Shown here: positions 6,931 to 15,026 of the stretch, one piece after another | Numbering within the stretch: the stretch's first letter is position 1 | Layout: the number at the start of each line of letters is the position of its first letter | Virus record (IMG/VR): IMGVR_UViG_3300009610_000087 | Coordinates: 1-24,651 of that record | Length of the DNA stretch: 24,651 nucleotides | Direction: 5' to 3' (one strand) | DNA from: a virus | Translations under genes and position numbers: made by a program | The notes under the pieces: model-generated | The model's database searches: none | What the model saw: the letters and a program-made list of their open reading frames with translations, nothing else | Told to the model about the DNA's origin: nothing

Positions 6931-7304
6931 TGCAAATTCTTGAAGATATGCTGGAAGGCGGATGGTTGGTCTATTGGGCTCCGCTTCAAGATGATGAAGG
7001 CAATCCAATCACAGACCCTCAAGGCGATCAGTTATATGATGACCCTGTGGATTTGCCTTGCCGATGGGAAGATTCTGTGGAGTTATTCGTCACTAAAACA
7101 GGCACTCAGATAACTTCCAAATCGAAGATATACGTTGGTGTGGATTTGAAGGAAGATGGAATTGTTCATAAAGGCAAAAAGGCAGATGTGCTTGATTTGG
7201 ATGATCCGCTTCAAAACAAATATTCCCATGTGATTATTCGATTTGATAAATTGCCTACTATGCATCAGGAAGATGAAGAGTTCCTTAGAACGGCATATGT
7301 CTAA
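6930..7304 (+). CDS. Head-closure/neck protein
   Basis: This 124-residue protein starts at ATG 6930, which overlaps the previous stop by one base (TGATG). A TTG one codon earlier is unnecessary. It reads as a beta-rich small protein with VYWAPLQDDEGNP, DLPCRWEDSVELF, IYVGVDLKEDG and a C-terminal VIIRFDKLPTMHQEDEEFLRTAYV. The combination of CRWED, then a YV strand, then FDKLP and RTAY is a recurring pattern in phage head-closure or minor-capsid neck proteins. It would seal the connector after DNA packaging. The stop overlaps the next ATG (TAATG). Confidence 0.65.
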   Translation: MQILEDMLEGGWLVYWAPLQDDEGNPITDPQGDQLYDDPVDLPCRWEDSVELFVTKTGTQITSKSKIYVGVDLKEDGIVHKGKKADVLDLDDPLQNKYSHVIIRFDKLPTMHQEDEEFLRTAYV

Positions 7305-7783
7305 TGGCACGAATTGTATTTGGAATGGACCGTTCCGTTGAGACGAAAGTACGTAACACCATTGGCGTGCTGCACGATATTAGGCAGAAACTGCCGGTTG
7401 AGTATTTTAAGTTAGTTAATACAGCTGCTGATTTAATAGGCGAACTGGGCGATCACTATTGCCCAAAAGATACTTTGGAATTGGTAAGAAGCAAATCTGT
7501 GCATATACTTAAAGGTCAAAGCATTGCTTCTTTCAGTATGATGAGTGATATTGAAATCATAATTCAATATGGGGGTGCGTCTGCTCCATACGCCGTGTAT
7601 GTCCATGAGAATCCGCCGGATAGACAACAGCACAAACCTCCAACTTGCTACAAATGGTTAGAACGAGCCAGCAGAGAAGCCATGCCTGATATAAGCAGCA
7701 TGATAGCTGCCGATCTTGATTCTTTCATACATTCATCTGGTCCTAAGTTCATTGGTGGTGGATTCAATTTTGGAGCAAGATAA
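7304..7783 (+). CDS. HK97 gp10-like neck/tail-completion protein
   Basis: This 159-residue protein starts at ATG 7304 in a TAATG overlap. It has an N-terminal helix pair (VLHDIRQKLPVEYFKLVNTAADLIGE) and an ILKGQSIASFSMMS turn. Next is the hallmark strand and loop YGGASAPYAVYVHENPPDRQQHKPPTCYKWLERA, near residues 88-125. Glycine-rich residues close the C-terminus. The APYAVYVHE then KPPT...WLERA order is typical of the HK97 gp10 family, which acts at the head-tail junction and in tail completion. Its place between head-closure and tail-terminator genes agrees. Confidence 0.75.
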   Translation: MARIVFGMDRSVETKVRNTIGVLHDIRQKLPVEYFKLVNTAADLIGELGDHYCPKDTLELVRSKSVHILKGQSIASFSMMSDIEIIIQYGGASAPYAVYVHENPPDRQQHKPPTCYKWLERASREAMPDISSMIAADLDSFIHSSGPKFIGGGFNFGAR

Positions 7784-8227
7784 GTGAGTCAATCGCTAAT
7801 TCCATCGCCGGCATGTTTTATAATTCAGACTGCTTTGCAGAATCTGACTTTGGCTGGTGGTGTGACTGGATGGGGTTTGTCTCACAGCAAAATGCCAGAC
7901 ACGCCAGACAAATATGTCACGGTGTACGATACCTCTCCAATCATTGGCTTTAGACTCAAGCAGCTTTCGTTTTATCAAACTCGATGGTTTGGCATAATGG
8001 CTATGGTGCGATCCACCATAGACTACGATCTAGGTTGGCTAAAGATCGAGACAATGCGGGACACCATGGCAGGAGTTATCAATCAAGTCTTCACAGTCAA
8101 TGCCATTGATTACAACATCAAGAATATGAAGTTGTCGTCTGGTCCGGTTTGGATTGGGCCTGAAATGAACGAACGAAAGCGTGAGCAGTTTACGATCAAT
8201 TGGCTTGTAAAACTCAAGAGGGAATAG
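7784..8227 (+). CDS. Tail-terminator-like protein
   Basis: This 147-residue protein starts with GTG 7784, immediately after the previous TAA; GGAG a few bases upstream supports it. The sequence shows PDKYVTVYDTSPIIG, then IMAMVRSTIDYDLGWLKIETMRDTM, a YNIKNMKLSSGPVWIGPE strand, and a C-terminal QFTINWLVKLKRE. The order VTVYDT, then VRS with a following helix, then GP...G and a final hydrophobic strand matches phage minor capsid/tail-terminator proteins. These form the hexameric ring that ends tail polymerisation. The position before the tail-tube gene fits this role. Confidence 0.65.
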   Translation: MSQSLIPSPACFIIQTALQNLTLAGGVTGWGLSHSKMPDTPDKYVTVYDTSPIIGFRLKQLSFYQTRWFGIMAMVRSTIDYDLGWLKIETMRDTMAGVINQVFTVNAIDYNIKNMKLSSGPVWIGPEMNERKREQFTINWLVKLKRE

Positions 8228-8228
8228 C

Positions 8229-8840
8229 ATGGCTACTAAGCAGATGGTTATCAATCAAAGCGTTTCCAAGGATGGTCGGCAATACCCAGCCATCCAAAAG
8301 AAGATTCCTGCCGAGTCTATGATTGATATTGTGGTAGAACCGACTGCTGCTAAAACCGGACAGTTGACTACGCGAACTAGTGATACGGTCGGTACACTTA
8401 CAATGACCGCGGGCCACGGCATTGTTGACGCCAATCGTATTGATTTGTTTTGGTCTGGCGGTGCAAGGATTGGAGTAATTGTGGGGGTGGTGTCCGTTAA
8501 TTCTGTGCCGATCACTGGCGGCACAGGCGATAATCTGCCGGCAAATTTAACTCAGATAACAGCAAAGGTCGCTGAAGCTTTCGGACCTGCATTTGTCGGT
8601 ACTGATGCTCAAGGTTTGTTCTTAGTCGCTCCAGCGAATGCCGACGCTGTGTTTGCATTTACCCAAGCAGATAATACGTTGATTTTTGCTAAGAGAGTTG
8701 CTGCTGGAGATATGTACGCTTGGGATGTGCAGAGTGGCGTGACAAACCCCATCACTGGACAGACAGTGGGTAAGATATACATAAGCCATGCCGCTAGTGA
8801 TGCCGTGCGTGAAGTGACTGCTGTTACTTACATCAACTAA
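8229..8840 (+). CDS. Virion structural protein of unknown role
   Basis: This 203-residue protein starts at ATG 8229 after GAGGG. The N-terminus carries QKKIPAESMIDIVVE. The central part reads GQLTTRTSDTVGTLTMTAGHGI, then DLFWSGGARIGVIVG and TGGTGDNLPA segments. These resemble a beta-rich structural protein seen in similar phage gene clusters, as I recall. No enzyme motif or membrane segment is present. Its place just before the tail-tube gene suggests a tail or neck component. A second tube-like or decorating protein is possible but not shown. Confidence 0.5.
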   Translation: MATKQMVINQSVSKDGRQYPAIQKKIPAESMIDIVVEPTAAKTGQLTTRTSDTVGTLTMTAGHGIVDANRIDLFWSGGARIGVIVGVVSVNSVPITGGTGDNLPANLTQITAKVAEAFGPAFVGTDAQGLFLVAPANADAVFAFTQADNTLIFAKRVAAGDMYAWDVQSGVTNPITGQTVGKIYISHAASDAVREVTAVTYIN

Positions 8841-8867
8841 CCCCAATTCTCGCAGGAGATAACTGTA

Positions 8868-9314
8868 ATGGCCAATCGACTGTATGATGGATTTCCAGCC
8901 ATGGTTACGATGGCGGATTTCCCCAACTTTGCTTTCTACATCAAGGATGTGACTGTTCCTGCTGTTACTGGTGGTGGTCCGCTGGACAGATCGTGGATGG
9001 GCACAGTAGGCTTTCGCAGAGCGACACCGAAGAAACTCAAAGCCATCGGTCCTATGACTTTGATCGGTGCTTACAAAACAGACATCTTCGACCCGACCAC
9101 CGGCATGTATGCTTTGATAAATCACAATCAGCTATTCACCATCAAATATGCTGATGATGCAGAAACGGATATGTGGATGTATGTCAACGATTGGAGCAGC
9201 AGCACATACTCCGAGAAAGAGATGGAAGAAGCTAATGCTACGTTGGTTGTTATATTCACCGGAATCAACAACAGTGATGTTGAAGTCGATCCAGTGTTCC
9301 GTGCTGCCCCATAA
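8868..9314 (+). CDS. Major tail tube protein
   Basis: This 148-residue protein starts at ATG 8868 behind AGGAG. It begins YDGFPAMVTMADFPNFAFYIKDVTVPAVTGGGPLD, then has TVGFRRATPKKLKAIGPMTL. A strand set YDALINHNQLFTIKYADD-like and SEKEMEEANATLVVIF follows, with a C-terminal NSDVEVDPVFRAAP. The sequence of a GGGPLD turn, the TPKKLK loop, the linker and the final NSxVEVxPV motif is characteristic of siphovirus tail tube proteins. The protein stacks as hexameric rings. Neighbours fit: terminator upstream, frameshifting chaperones and tape measure downstream. Confidence 0.85.
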   Translation: MANRLYDGFPAMVTMADFPNFAFYIKDVTVPAVTGGGPLDRSWMGTVGFRRATPKKLKAIGPMTLIGAYKTDIFDPTTGMYALINHNQLFTIKYADDAETDMWMYVNDWSSSTYSEKEMEEANATLVVIFTGINNSDVEVDPVFRAAP

Positions 9315-9340
9315 TTGCCCTTTCTTTTTGGAGAAGCAAA

Positions 9341-9811
9341 ATGAGTGACAAAGAAGAAGTTGCTGAGGTAGAGGCAGAGGTTGAACAGCCCGATCCTCCG
9401 CCAGACGAAGTTCTTGTAGTCAAACTGGTCAGGAAGCACCGCAAGATTCATTTGTACGACGAAGATGGGACAGACCTCGGCGTGCATACGATACGTGAGT
9501 TTGTTGGACCTAATCGGTCGGAATGGCAGATGAAAAACAACAAGCGGTATCAGTATGATGAAGCAGGCAATCGATATCTTCACGATCTTCGCGACTTTCA
9601 GGAATCTTTGATATCCCAATGTCTTCACGATCCAGAAGGCAAGCAAGTCAAGCTGGAAACTATTCGTCCTTGGCCGGTGACTATCAAGCAGGATTTGTTT
9701 TTGATCTGCTTGGAACTAAATGCCATGACTGAGAAGGCAGAGGATCAGGAAAAAAAAGGGTCAGGGGGGAAGAAAAACTCTGGCTCATCCTCTGCGAAAG
9801 ACTCGGACTGA
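9341..9811 (+). CDS. Tail assembly chaperone, gpG-like
   Basis: This 156-residue protein starts at ATG 9341 behind GGAG. The N-terminus is acidic and proline-rich; the middle holds the LVRKHRKIHLYDEDG, VGPNRSEWQMKNNKRY and LHDLRDFQESLISQCLHD segments. The end is a low-complexity Lys/Ser/Gly tail. It lies between tail tube and tape measure, the position of lambda gene G. Close to its 3' end is the run of eight adenines followed by GGG, at which ribosomes can slip into the -1 frame to make a GT fusion. Without slipping, translation ends at 9811. It would bind the tape measure during tail assembly. Confidence 0.8.
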   Translation: MSDKEEVAEVEAEVEQPDPPPDEVLVVKLVRKHRKIHLYDEDGTDLGVHTIREFVGPNRSEWQMKNNKRYQYDEAGNRYLHDLRDFQESLISQCLHDPEGKQVKLETIRPWPVTIKQDLFLICLELNAMTEKAEDQEKKGSGGKKNSGSSSAKDSD

Positions 9812-9824
9812 CAGAGAGTGAGGC
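9750..9824 (+). promoter_or_regulatory. Programmed -1 frameshift site
   Basis: Eight adenines (9750-9757) followed by GGG give an A AAA AAA heptamer in zero-frame codon register (9751-9757). A potential stem downstream pairs CTCA at 9784-9787 and CTCTG at 9790-9794 with CAGAG (9812-9816) and TGAG (9819-9822), with one T-G pair and one mismatch. The stem lies further away than usual for a stimulator, so its role is uncertain; the slip sequence itself is strong. Confidence 0.8.
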
Positions 9825-10212
9825 AAAGAGCTCTATTCCCGAAACAGAGTTCATTCGGTGGATAGAGCATTTTCGGCAGAAATGGAATGAGCCGGATTTG
9901 ATTTGCCACTATCTAGCTCAGATCGCTTTTGAAATATTCCGCCTGCCACTTCGGATGTTTAGCAAGCAAAAACACAATGTGACCATCAAGGATTTTCTGC
10001 TTAAGTTCAAGGAAGTCGTACCTGAAAAGGTTGAGCAGAAACCTGGTGGTCCTAAGTCGCTTCCGAAAGCAAGGATTGAGTTCAATCAGCGATTGGATAA
10101 GATCAAAGGCGCTTTTGCTTTGTTTGGGCATATTCCGAAAGTGGACGGTCATCGGACTTCCAAGATGTATATTCCTAAGCGAAGTCTTGATAACGGTAGG
10201 AAGAAAAAATGA
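9757..10212 (+). CDS. Tail assembly chaperone frameshift extension, gpT-like
   Basis: This -1 frame continues the chaperone after a slip at 9751-9757. It is open without a start codon from the slip point and reads RVRGEEKLWLILCERLGLTE and onward for 151 residues to the stop at 10212. It includes a W-rich helix region RWIEHFRQKWNEP, then HYLAQIAFEIFRLPLRMF, DFLLKFKEVVPEKVEQ and a basic end. No good start codon or ribosome-binding site exists, so expression as a fusion (about 290 residues from 9341) is the natural reading, exactly as lambda GT. Its stop overlaps the tape-measure start (ATGA). Confidence 0.8.
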   Translation, partial: RVRGEEKLWLILCERLGLTESEAKSSIPETEFIRWIEHFRQKWNEPDLICHYLAQIAFEIFRLPLRMFSKQKHNVTIKDFLLKFKEVVPEKVEQKPGGPKSLPKARIEFNQRLDKIKGAFALFGHIPKVDGHRTSKMYIPKRSLDNGRKKK

Positions 10213-12866
10213 ACATTGAACCCATCGAGCAGCGGCTGATAGCGCACTCTACGGAATGGGTTACTGGAATGGAACGGGCTGAGAGAGCTACAAAAGCTTT
10301 CGAGGCTCGTGTTGCGCATTTGTTGACAACAGCTAGAAGCCCTATCGACATAAAGGTCAATTACACAGCATTAGATGCTGCTAATCGTGCGCTATTGCAA
10401 TTTGAAGCGCAATACGAAAGGACCGCAACCAAAGTTGCGATGCAGGGACTCAAAGTATCTATGGGGTTGGCAGGAGATTGGAGGGGTGCTGATCCTAATT
10501 TGGTACGGCAGATGCAGTATTTTGGATTGATCCCGCCTGGAGCATCTGCATCGCCCATGCACGTTCCAGGATTGCCTGAAAATTTTAGACCAAATACGTT
10601 TCGAGGCGCTGCTCCTTTTATATTGCAGGATTTGCGTCAAAGAGGACTGCTGCCGCCTCTTCCACCAATTCAGTCCGCTTCATCCATGCACATTCCAGGA
10701 CTGCCTGATCAATATCGACCAGATGTGTTCGGCAGGCAGTATGAGTTAGATAGGCGAATGATTCGCGCTACTGCTGATATGGTGGGATCGGGTCGAGGTA
10801 GAGGAGGCGGTGCAGTCGGCGGCGGAGGCTCATTTGCTAGTAGTGCATGGGGTAGTAATATCATCAGTGCTATTCTTGGTGGAGTTGGCGGAAGGTTTTT
10901 TGGTGGACAAGCTGCTTCCCAATTTGGCGCTGCTGGTGGATACTTAGGTTCTGCTATTGGCGGACCTGCTGGTGGGTTAGCAGGCGCTGGTGCTGGTGTT
11001 GCTGTTGGTGCTGGATTCAACATCGTGTCGAGTGTTATCGACAAGGTGAAGGATGTAGGCATAAGCGCCTTCCATATGCTCGCAAAAGCCATTATGGAGG
11101 CTGGCGAAGCTGCTGTGCATCTAGGTGTGGAATTCCAGAAGTCTGTTGTGATGTACGGCATTCTTACTGGCGACAAAGCAAAGGGGTCGCAACTATTCGG
11201 TCAGCTAAAGGCGATGTCTACGACCACCCCTTACGGGTTGGAGGGGCTGTCTTCCAATGCTCAAGTTCTGCTCGGATATGGTGTCAAGTCCGAGCAGATT
11301 CCAAATATGTTGTCTAGGCTTGGCGATCTTGCTGTAGGCAATCCAGACAAACTAAGGCGACTGTCGTTGGCTTATGGCCAGGTGTTGACTCACGGAAGGT
11401 TGCTAGGACAAGAAGCAAGACAGCTTGCTGAACTTGGTGTAGGTGTTAAAGACATTGCTGGTGCTGGTGGTATGTCCACTGCTGAGTTGCGTGAGTTGAT
11501 GCGTGGTGGCGGTGCCAGTCCTAATCTGGTTACGGGAGCAATCAACGCACTCACCAATCCCGTAGGTCGATTCTTTGGCGCTTCAAAAGGATTGATGGAA
11601 GACACTATATCGGGTCAGTGGAAGAATCTAATGGCTAGGGGAGGCATAGCGCTAGGAGAATTCGGTGAGAAGGGCATGGGGCAGCTTGGAGTTAGTGGCG
11701 GTATCAAGGATTTAGGTGATGTTCTTGATGCTCAGAAGCCGAGACTCGATGCCTTTTTGGATTGGCTTGAAAGGGCAACAAACGCCGCCGATCCATTTAT
11801 CACCACACTCCATTTAATTCGAGATTCTGCCACCGATGCTTTTAGCCGCATAAGTGACGCTACTCCTAAGTTTGAAGAACTGCAGGGGGAGATTAGGGAA
11901 TTTGCTATAACAACTGTCACTTTGTTTGACATGATGAAAGAAGCGATATTGGCAATCCCAGAGGCGGTCAGCTTAGCTGCTAAAGCATTCAGAATAGTGA
12001 ATCCAGCCGCAGCTGTAGCTTTAGGTAATCTCGGACTTGCCGTCCCTCCACATGTGAGAAAGTCATATTTCGAGATGCGAGAGGCAAATGAAAGGGCTTT
12101 TGATATAGAGCAAGGACAGAGAAATCGTGGCAGGAATTTCAGGAAGGGAAAATCAATTTATGACTCGATGGTCCGATCCATTTGGGGTGGTGAAACATCG
12201 GTGACGCCTGAAATTGCACTAGGCGATTATCCTGGCCTTGGCAAAGAAGATGAAGATGTAGTGCGGTTTAGAGAGCAGATGGAACGACAGTCAAGAAGCT
12301 TCGGTGGACGCACCCCGTCCCCATATGCTGCTTATCAGTATGGAATGGGAATGACCGAGAGGGCATTTCCTAAGGCATTCGGGGTTGGCAGTCCAATCGG
12401 AATGTTTCCGGAAGCTTTGTCTGGCTACATGAGGGGGATGATCCCAAGGGGGCCAGAGTATACGCTGAGTGGGCCTGCCCTATCTACTGATTCTAATTTT
12501 TCTGTTCCTAAAGCTGCTAGATGGAGTTCTTTTGGGGCAGGACAAATCAGCAGCTTGATGGGAGCCATACTGCCTGGTGTATTCCAAGCTGTGCAAGGAT
12601 TCAGAGATCAAGCCAATCTTATCCAGTTCAAGGAATTAGAAAGATCACTGCCTAAAGTATCTGAGCGTTTGACACCTGCGATGGAATTTGGATCGTCTGA
12701 GGCAATGGATGCAATCAATCGATCCAGTGATGCGCAGTTGTCTGTTTTGGAGCAGGTGCGATCTGTGCTGGAACAAGCAAACACATATCATCAGCAGATA
12801 GCTGAACGAAATGCTGAGATAGTTGAAGCTTTGAAAGCATTACAAAACCCGCAGGCGATTAAATAA
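10209..12866 (+). CDS. Tail tape measure protein
   Basis: This 885-residue protein is the longest in the window and starts at ATG 10209, overlapping the chaperone stop. It sets tail length; about 1.5 angstroms per residue would give a tail near 130 nm. The helical N-terminus (1-105) is followed by two copies of an SASxMHxPGLP motif. A glycine-rich hydrophobic zone from about 193 contains GGGAVGGGG and many GG pairs, suited to channel or membrane interaction. The conserved tape-measure domain has TTTPYGLEGL, then LLGYGV, LGDLAVG, LSLAYGQVLTHGRLLGQEARQL and IAGAGGMSTAEL. The C-terminus is helical, ending in VLEQANTYHQQIAERNAEIVEAL. No lysozyme or peptidase domain is visible. Confidence 0.9.
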   Translation: MNIEPIEQRLIAHSTEWVTGMERAERATKAFEARVAHLLTTARSPIDIKVNYTALDAANRALLQFEAQYERTATKVAMQGLKVSMGLAGDWRGADPNLVRQMQYFGLIPPGASASPMHVPGLPENFRPNTFRGAAPFILQDLRQRGLLPPLPPIQSASSMHIPGLPDQYRPDVFGRQYELDRRMIRATADMVGSGRGRGGGAVGGGGSFASSAWGSNIISAILGGVGGRFFGGQAASQFGAAGGYLGSAIGGPAGGLAGAGAGVAVGAGFNIVSSVIDKVKDVGISAFHMLAKAIMEAGEAAVHLGVEFQKSVVMYGILTGDKAKGSQLFGQLKAMSTTTPYGLEGLSSNAQVLLGYGVKSEQIPNMLSRLGDLAVGNPDKLRRLSLAYGQVLTHGRLLGQEARQLAELGVGVKDIAGAGGMSTAELRELMRGGGASPNLVTGAINALTNPVGRFFGASKGLMEDTISGQWKNLMARGGIALGEFGEKGMGQLGVSGGIKDLGDVLDAQKPRLDAFLDWLERATNAADPFITTLHLIRDSATDAFSRISDATPKFEELQGEIREFAITTVTLFDMMKEAILAIPEAVSLAAKAFRIVNPAAAVALGNLGLAVPPHVRKSYFEMREANERAFDIEQGQRNRGRNFRKGKSIYDSMVRSIWGGETSVTPEIALGDYPGLGKEDEDVVRFREQMERQSRSFGGRTPSPYAAYQYGMGMTERAFPKAFGVGSPIGMFPEALSGYMRGMIPRGPEYTLSGPALSTDSNFSVPKAARWSSFGAGQISSLMGAILPGVFQAVQGFRDQANLIQFKELERSLPKVSERLTPAMEFGSSEAMDAINRSSDAQLSVLEQVRSVLEQANTYHQQIAERNAEIVEALKALQNPQAIK
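10545..10730 (+). repeat. Imperfect internal repeat in the tape measure
   Basis: Two 19-residue segments, SASPMHVPGLPENFRPNTF (residues 113-131) and SASSMHIPGLPDQYRPDVF (156-174), match at 12 of 19 positions. Each follows a GL(I/L)PP stretch, so the duplicated unit is about 43 residues long. Confidence 0.7.
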
Positions 12867-13876
12867 TGTCAGCACCTGATTGGTGGAGAGCGACCGAAGA
12901 ATTGTTTGATGAACGTCCAGGCACACCATTCGATGATACTGGTGGTGATGCCAAGCGTGAGTACGTTCGTAAGTTCCGCATGATGGTTAATTCGCCGTTG
13001 GTGGATCAGGTGACTGTTGGATTTGGTCCAGGCATCCCACGACCATATTCACCAATGCAGCGGGCTGATGGATTTATAGTTGATCCGTTGGCTTTGTTGT
13101 TGAGAATATCGGCAGACATGGAGGTCAAGGATGATTGGCAATCTTGGATTGTGATTTGTTTTTATTCTACCAAAGTTCCGCCAGGCGGACCGCGACCTGG
13201 CTCTGCTAACAAACCAGGACACAGTGACAAACCAGAGTCCGATCCGCCAGATGTTGAATGGGATAGTGAAGTGATACGGATGGCTTTGCAGTATGATTCG
13301 GAAGGCAAAGCTTTCCTGAATTCTGCACAACAACCGTTTACTCCAGCACCTACGTTTGAAGTCGGCTTTCGTGTTGCTATGATATCTCGCAATGAGTTGC
13401 AATACGATAACGACAAAGCAGAAGAGTATCAGTTTGCTGTCAACAAGGATGATTTCAGAGGCAAGAAGCCGGGTCAATGCTTGATGTATCCTTGGAAAGC
13501 CAAGAAGATATACAAGGGTCCATATGAGTATTGGCGAATTACATACAAGATTAGATTCATCACTCATTGGAAGAACTTGCCTGGTAATCTTGTATTGAGA
13601 ACTTGGCAGCCGCGGTTCCTAGATGCTGGTCTTAACGAGTTGCGGTTGAAGTTTTTCTTTGGGGCTGCCGGTCCTGCAATTCCTATTCCTAAAATGGTGT
13701 TGGTGCCGATCTACAACAAAATGGGACAGCCGATATCCCAGCCGGTTTGTTTGGACGGCGCTGGCAAAGAAGCAAAACCCGATCTGGTTACTGGTAAAGT
13801 TTTGCCGACGTGGCTGACGTTCAAAACTCATCTTGAGCAGCCTTTCAAGCCGCTCAATTTAGAAGGTCTGCTATAA
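12866..13876 (+). CDS. Distal tail/virion protein
   Basis: This 336-residue protein starts at ATG 12866 in a TAATG overlap with the tape measure. The sequence lacks enzyme motifs. Features are an N-terminal DWWRATEELFDE, then DPLALLLRISADMEVKDDWQ and a proline/glycine-rich insert about 102-125. A conserved-looking PTFEVGFRVAMISRNELQYDN follows, then YWRITYKIRFITHWKN and a C-terminal QPVCLDGAGKEAKPD. The last parts (RITYKI, W...R.LDAG, PVCLDGAG) resemble a structural protein I recall from related phage clusters right after the tape measure. Distal tail or baseplate hub is the likely site. The fold is not identified. Confidence 0.55.
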   Translation: MSAPDWWRATEELFDERPGTPFDDTGGDAKREYVRKFRMMVNSPLVDQVTVGFGPGIPRPYSPMQRADGFIVDPLALLLRISADMEVKDDWQSWIVICFYSTKVPPGGPRPGSANKPGHSDKPESDPPDVEWDSEVIRMALQYDSEGKAFLNSAQQPFTPAPTFEVGFRVAMISRNELQYDNDKAEEYQFAVNKDDFRGKKPGQCLMYPWKAKKIYKGPYEYWRITYKIRFITHWKNLPGNLVLRTWQPRFLDAGLNELRLKFFFGAAGPAIPIPKMVLVPIYNKMGQPISQPVCLDGAGKEAKPDLVTGKVLPTWLTFKTHLEQPFKPLNLEGLL

Positions 13877-13886
13877 GGAGCAAGTC

Positions 13887-14387
13887 GTGTCGCAATCATT
13901 AGGAACGCCTGGCGAGAATTTCAATGCTAGAGGTAATTGGATATTCGACCAGACGAGCCTTCCTGCTGGTTCTGTAGGTAATGCATCGGCGGATGCAGCC
14001 GATCCGTTTGAACCAGACAAGTCAGTACAACAGCATACTATTCCATATGCGGAGGCCCGCGCTTCTTCACCAGCAGCAAAACGAATTGCTCTTAGAAGGG
14101 CGCTTGCTGCTGGCACTATTGAGGACTTCACTTGTGGGTTGAGTGATAGCAATAGCACTGGCACTGTGACGATTGATCTGCTGAAGAACGGAGCTACTGT
14201 ACTAAGCGCCACAATTACATTGAATTCCACACCAGGCACAGGTGGTACGGATTTCGATGACATTTCTGCTGGTATTGCATCTCCTAACTATGTGGCTGGT
14301 GATTGGCTTGAAGCCAACATTACTGTATCTGCTCCAGATGGTAAGGGGTTGTTGGTTCAACTCACGGTCAATGAGCAGCCATTCTAA
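13887..14387 (+). CDS. Beta-rich virion structural protein
   Basis: This 166-residue protein starts with GTG 13887 behind AAGGAG at 13875-13880, which decides this start. The N-terminal half is loop-like. The C-terminal half has a clear beta pattern: TIEDFTCGLSDSNSTGTVTIDLLKNG, a TVLSATITLN strand, then VAGDWLEANITVSAPDGKGLLVQLTVNEQPF. This GTxxDFT...TxDLxKNG...GDxLxxxxTV sandwich is common in tail-associated proteins of siphoviruses. It may be a tail-tip or fibre component. No receptor-binding or enzymatic motif is visible. Confidence 0.5.
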   Translation: MSQSLGTPGENFNARGNWIFDQTSLPAGSVGNASADAADPFEPDKSVQQHTIPYAEARASSPAAKRIALRRALAAGTIEDFTCGLSDSNSTGTVTIDLLKNGATVLSATITLNSTPGTGGTDFDDISAGIASPNYVAGDWLEANITVSAPDGKGLLVQLTVNEQPF

Positions 14388-15026
14388 ATGTCCTTAATCA
14401 ATCTATCCAATGACGATTTCGACAGACTTTGTGCTAGCATAAGGGCAACAGAAGCTAACACAAAGTCTGAAGGCAGACATACGCCTCAGCCAACCGCGCC
14501 TGCTGGTTTGGTAAAAACCATTGTCAGGGTCATAGATGGTACGCCTGATGCTGATGGTTATTATAATGCGGTGTTCATAACTAAAGGTTTCCATCCTGGC
14601 AATGATACAGGCGATCCTGATCTCGAATGTGACTTTGAAGTAACCAAAGATGCTGACAACGATGATGATGCGCTGAAAGTAAAAGGGTACAATGGAAGCA
14701 AACTAGGCGTGGATCAAAACTACGAATGCTCCATACTTGGATTCAAGGACAAATTACCTAGAGGATTTATAGACGATGGTAGTAGAAGCAAGGCAAGATT
14801 TGTTATGTTCACACTACCTAGTGCTCTAGTTGTTACTGATGCCAGCAAGGCTAGTTGTACAGTAGGCGGTTATTGGGATGGTCCGAGTCCTGGCTCTACT
14901 ATCACTGTTTATAATATACCGGCAAGTACGAACTATATATTTTTTGGAGCAAGCGGAAACACTGGATTGGCCAGCTATGATCCTACCAATGACAAATATT
15001 GGATTATCCAAGTAGAATGTCCTTAA
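14388..15026 (+). CDS. Hypothetical distal virion protein
   Basis: This 212-residue protein starts at ATG 14388 directly after the previous TAA. It opens MSLINLSNDDFDRLCASIR, a short helix, then has a long beta-like part: LVKTIVRVIDGTPDADGYYNAVFITKG, a DDALKVKGYNGSKLGV stretch, FVMFTLPSALVVTD and YWDGPSPGSTITVYNIPAS. The composition suggests a virion protein with a beta-barrel or sandwich fold. I do not recognise a family. Its first 12 DNA bases around the start recur at the start of the next gene. Confidence 0.5.
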   Translation: MSLINLSNDDFDRLCASIRATEANTKSEGRHTPQPTAPAGLVKTIVRVIDGTPDADGYYNAVFITKGFHPGNDTGDPDLECDFEVTKDADNDDDALKVKGYNGSKLGVDQNYECSILGFKDKLPRGFIDDGSRSKARFVMFTLPSALVVTDASKASCTVGGYWDGPSPGSTITVYNIPASTNYIFFGASGNTGLASYDPTNDKYWIIQVECP

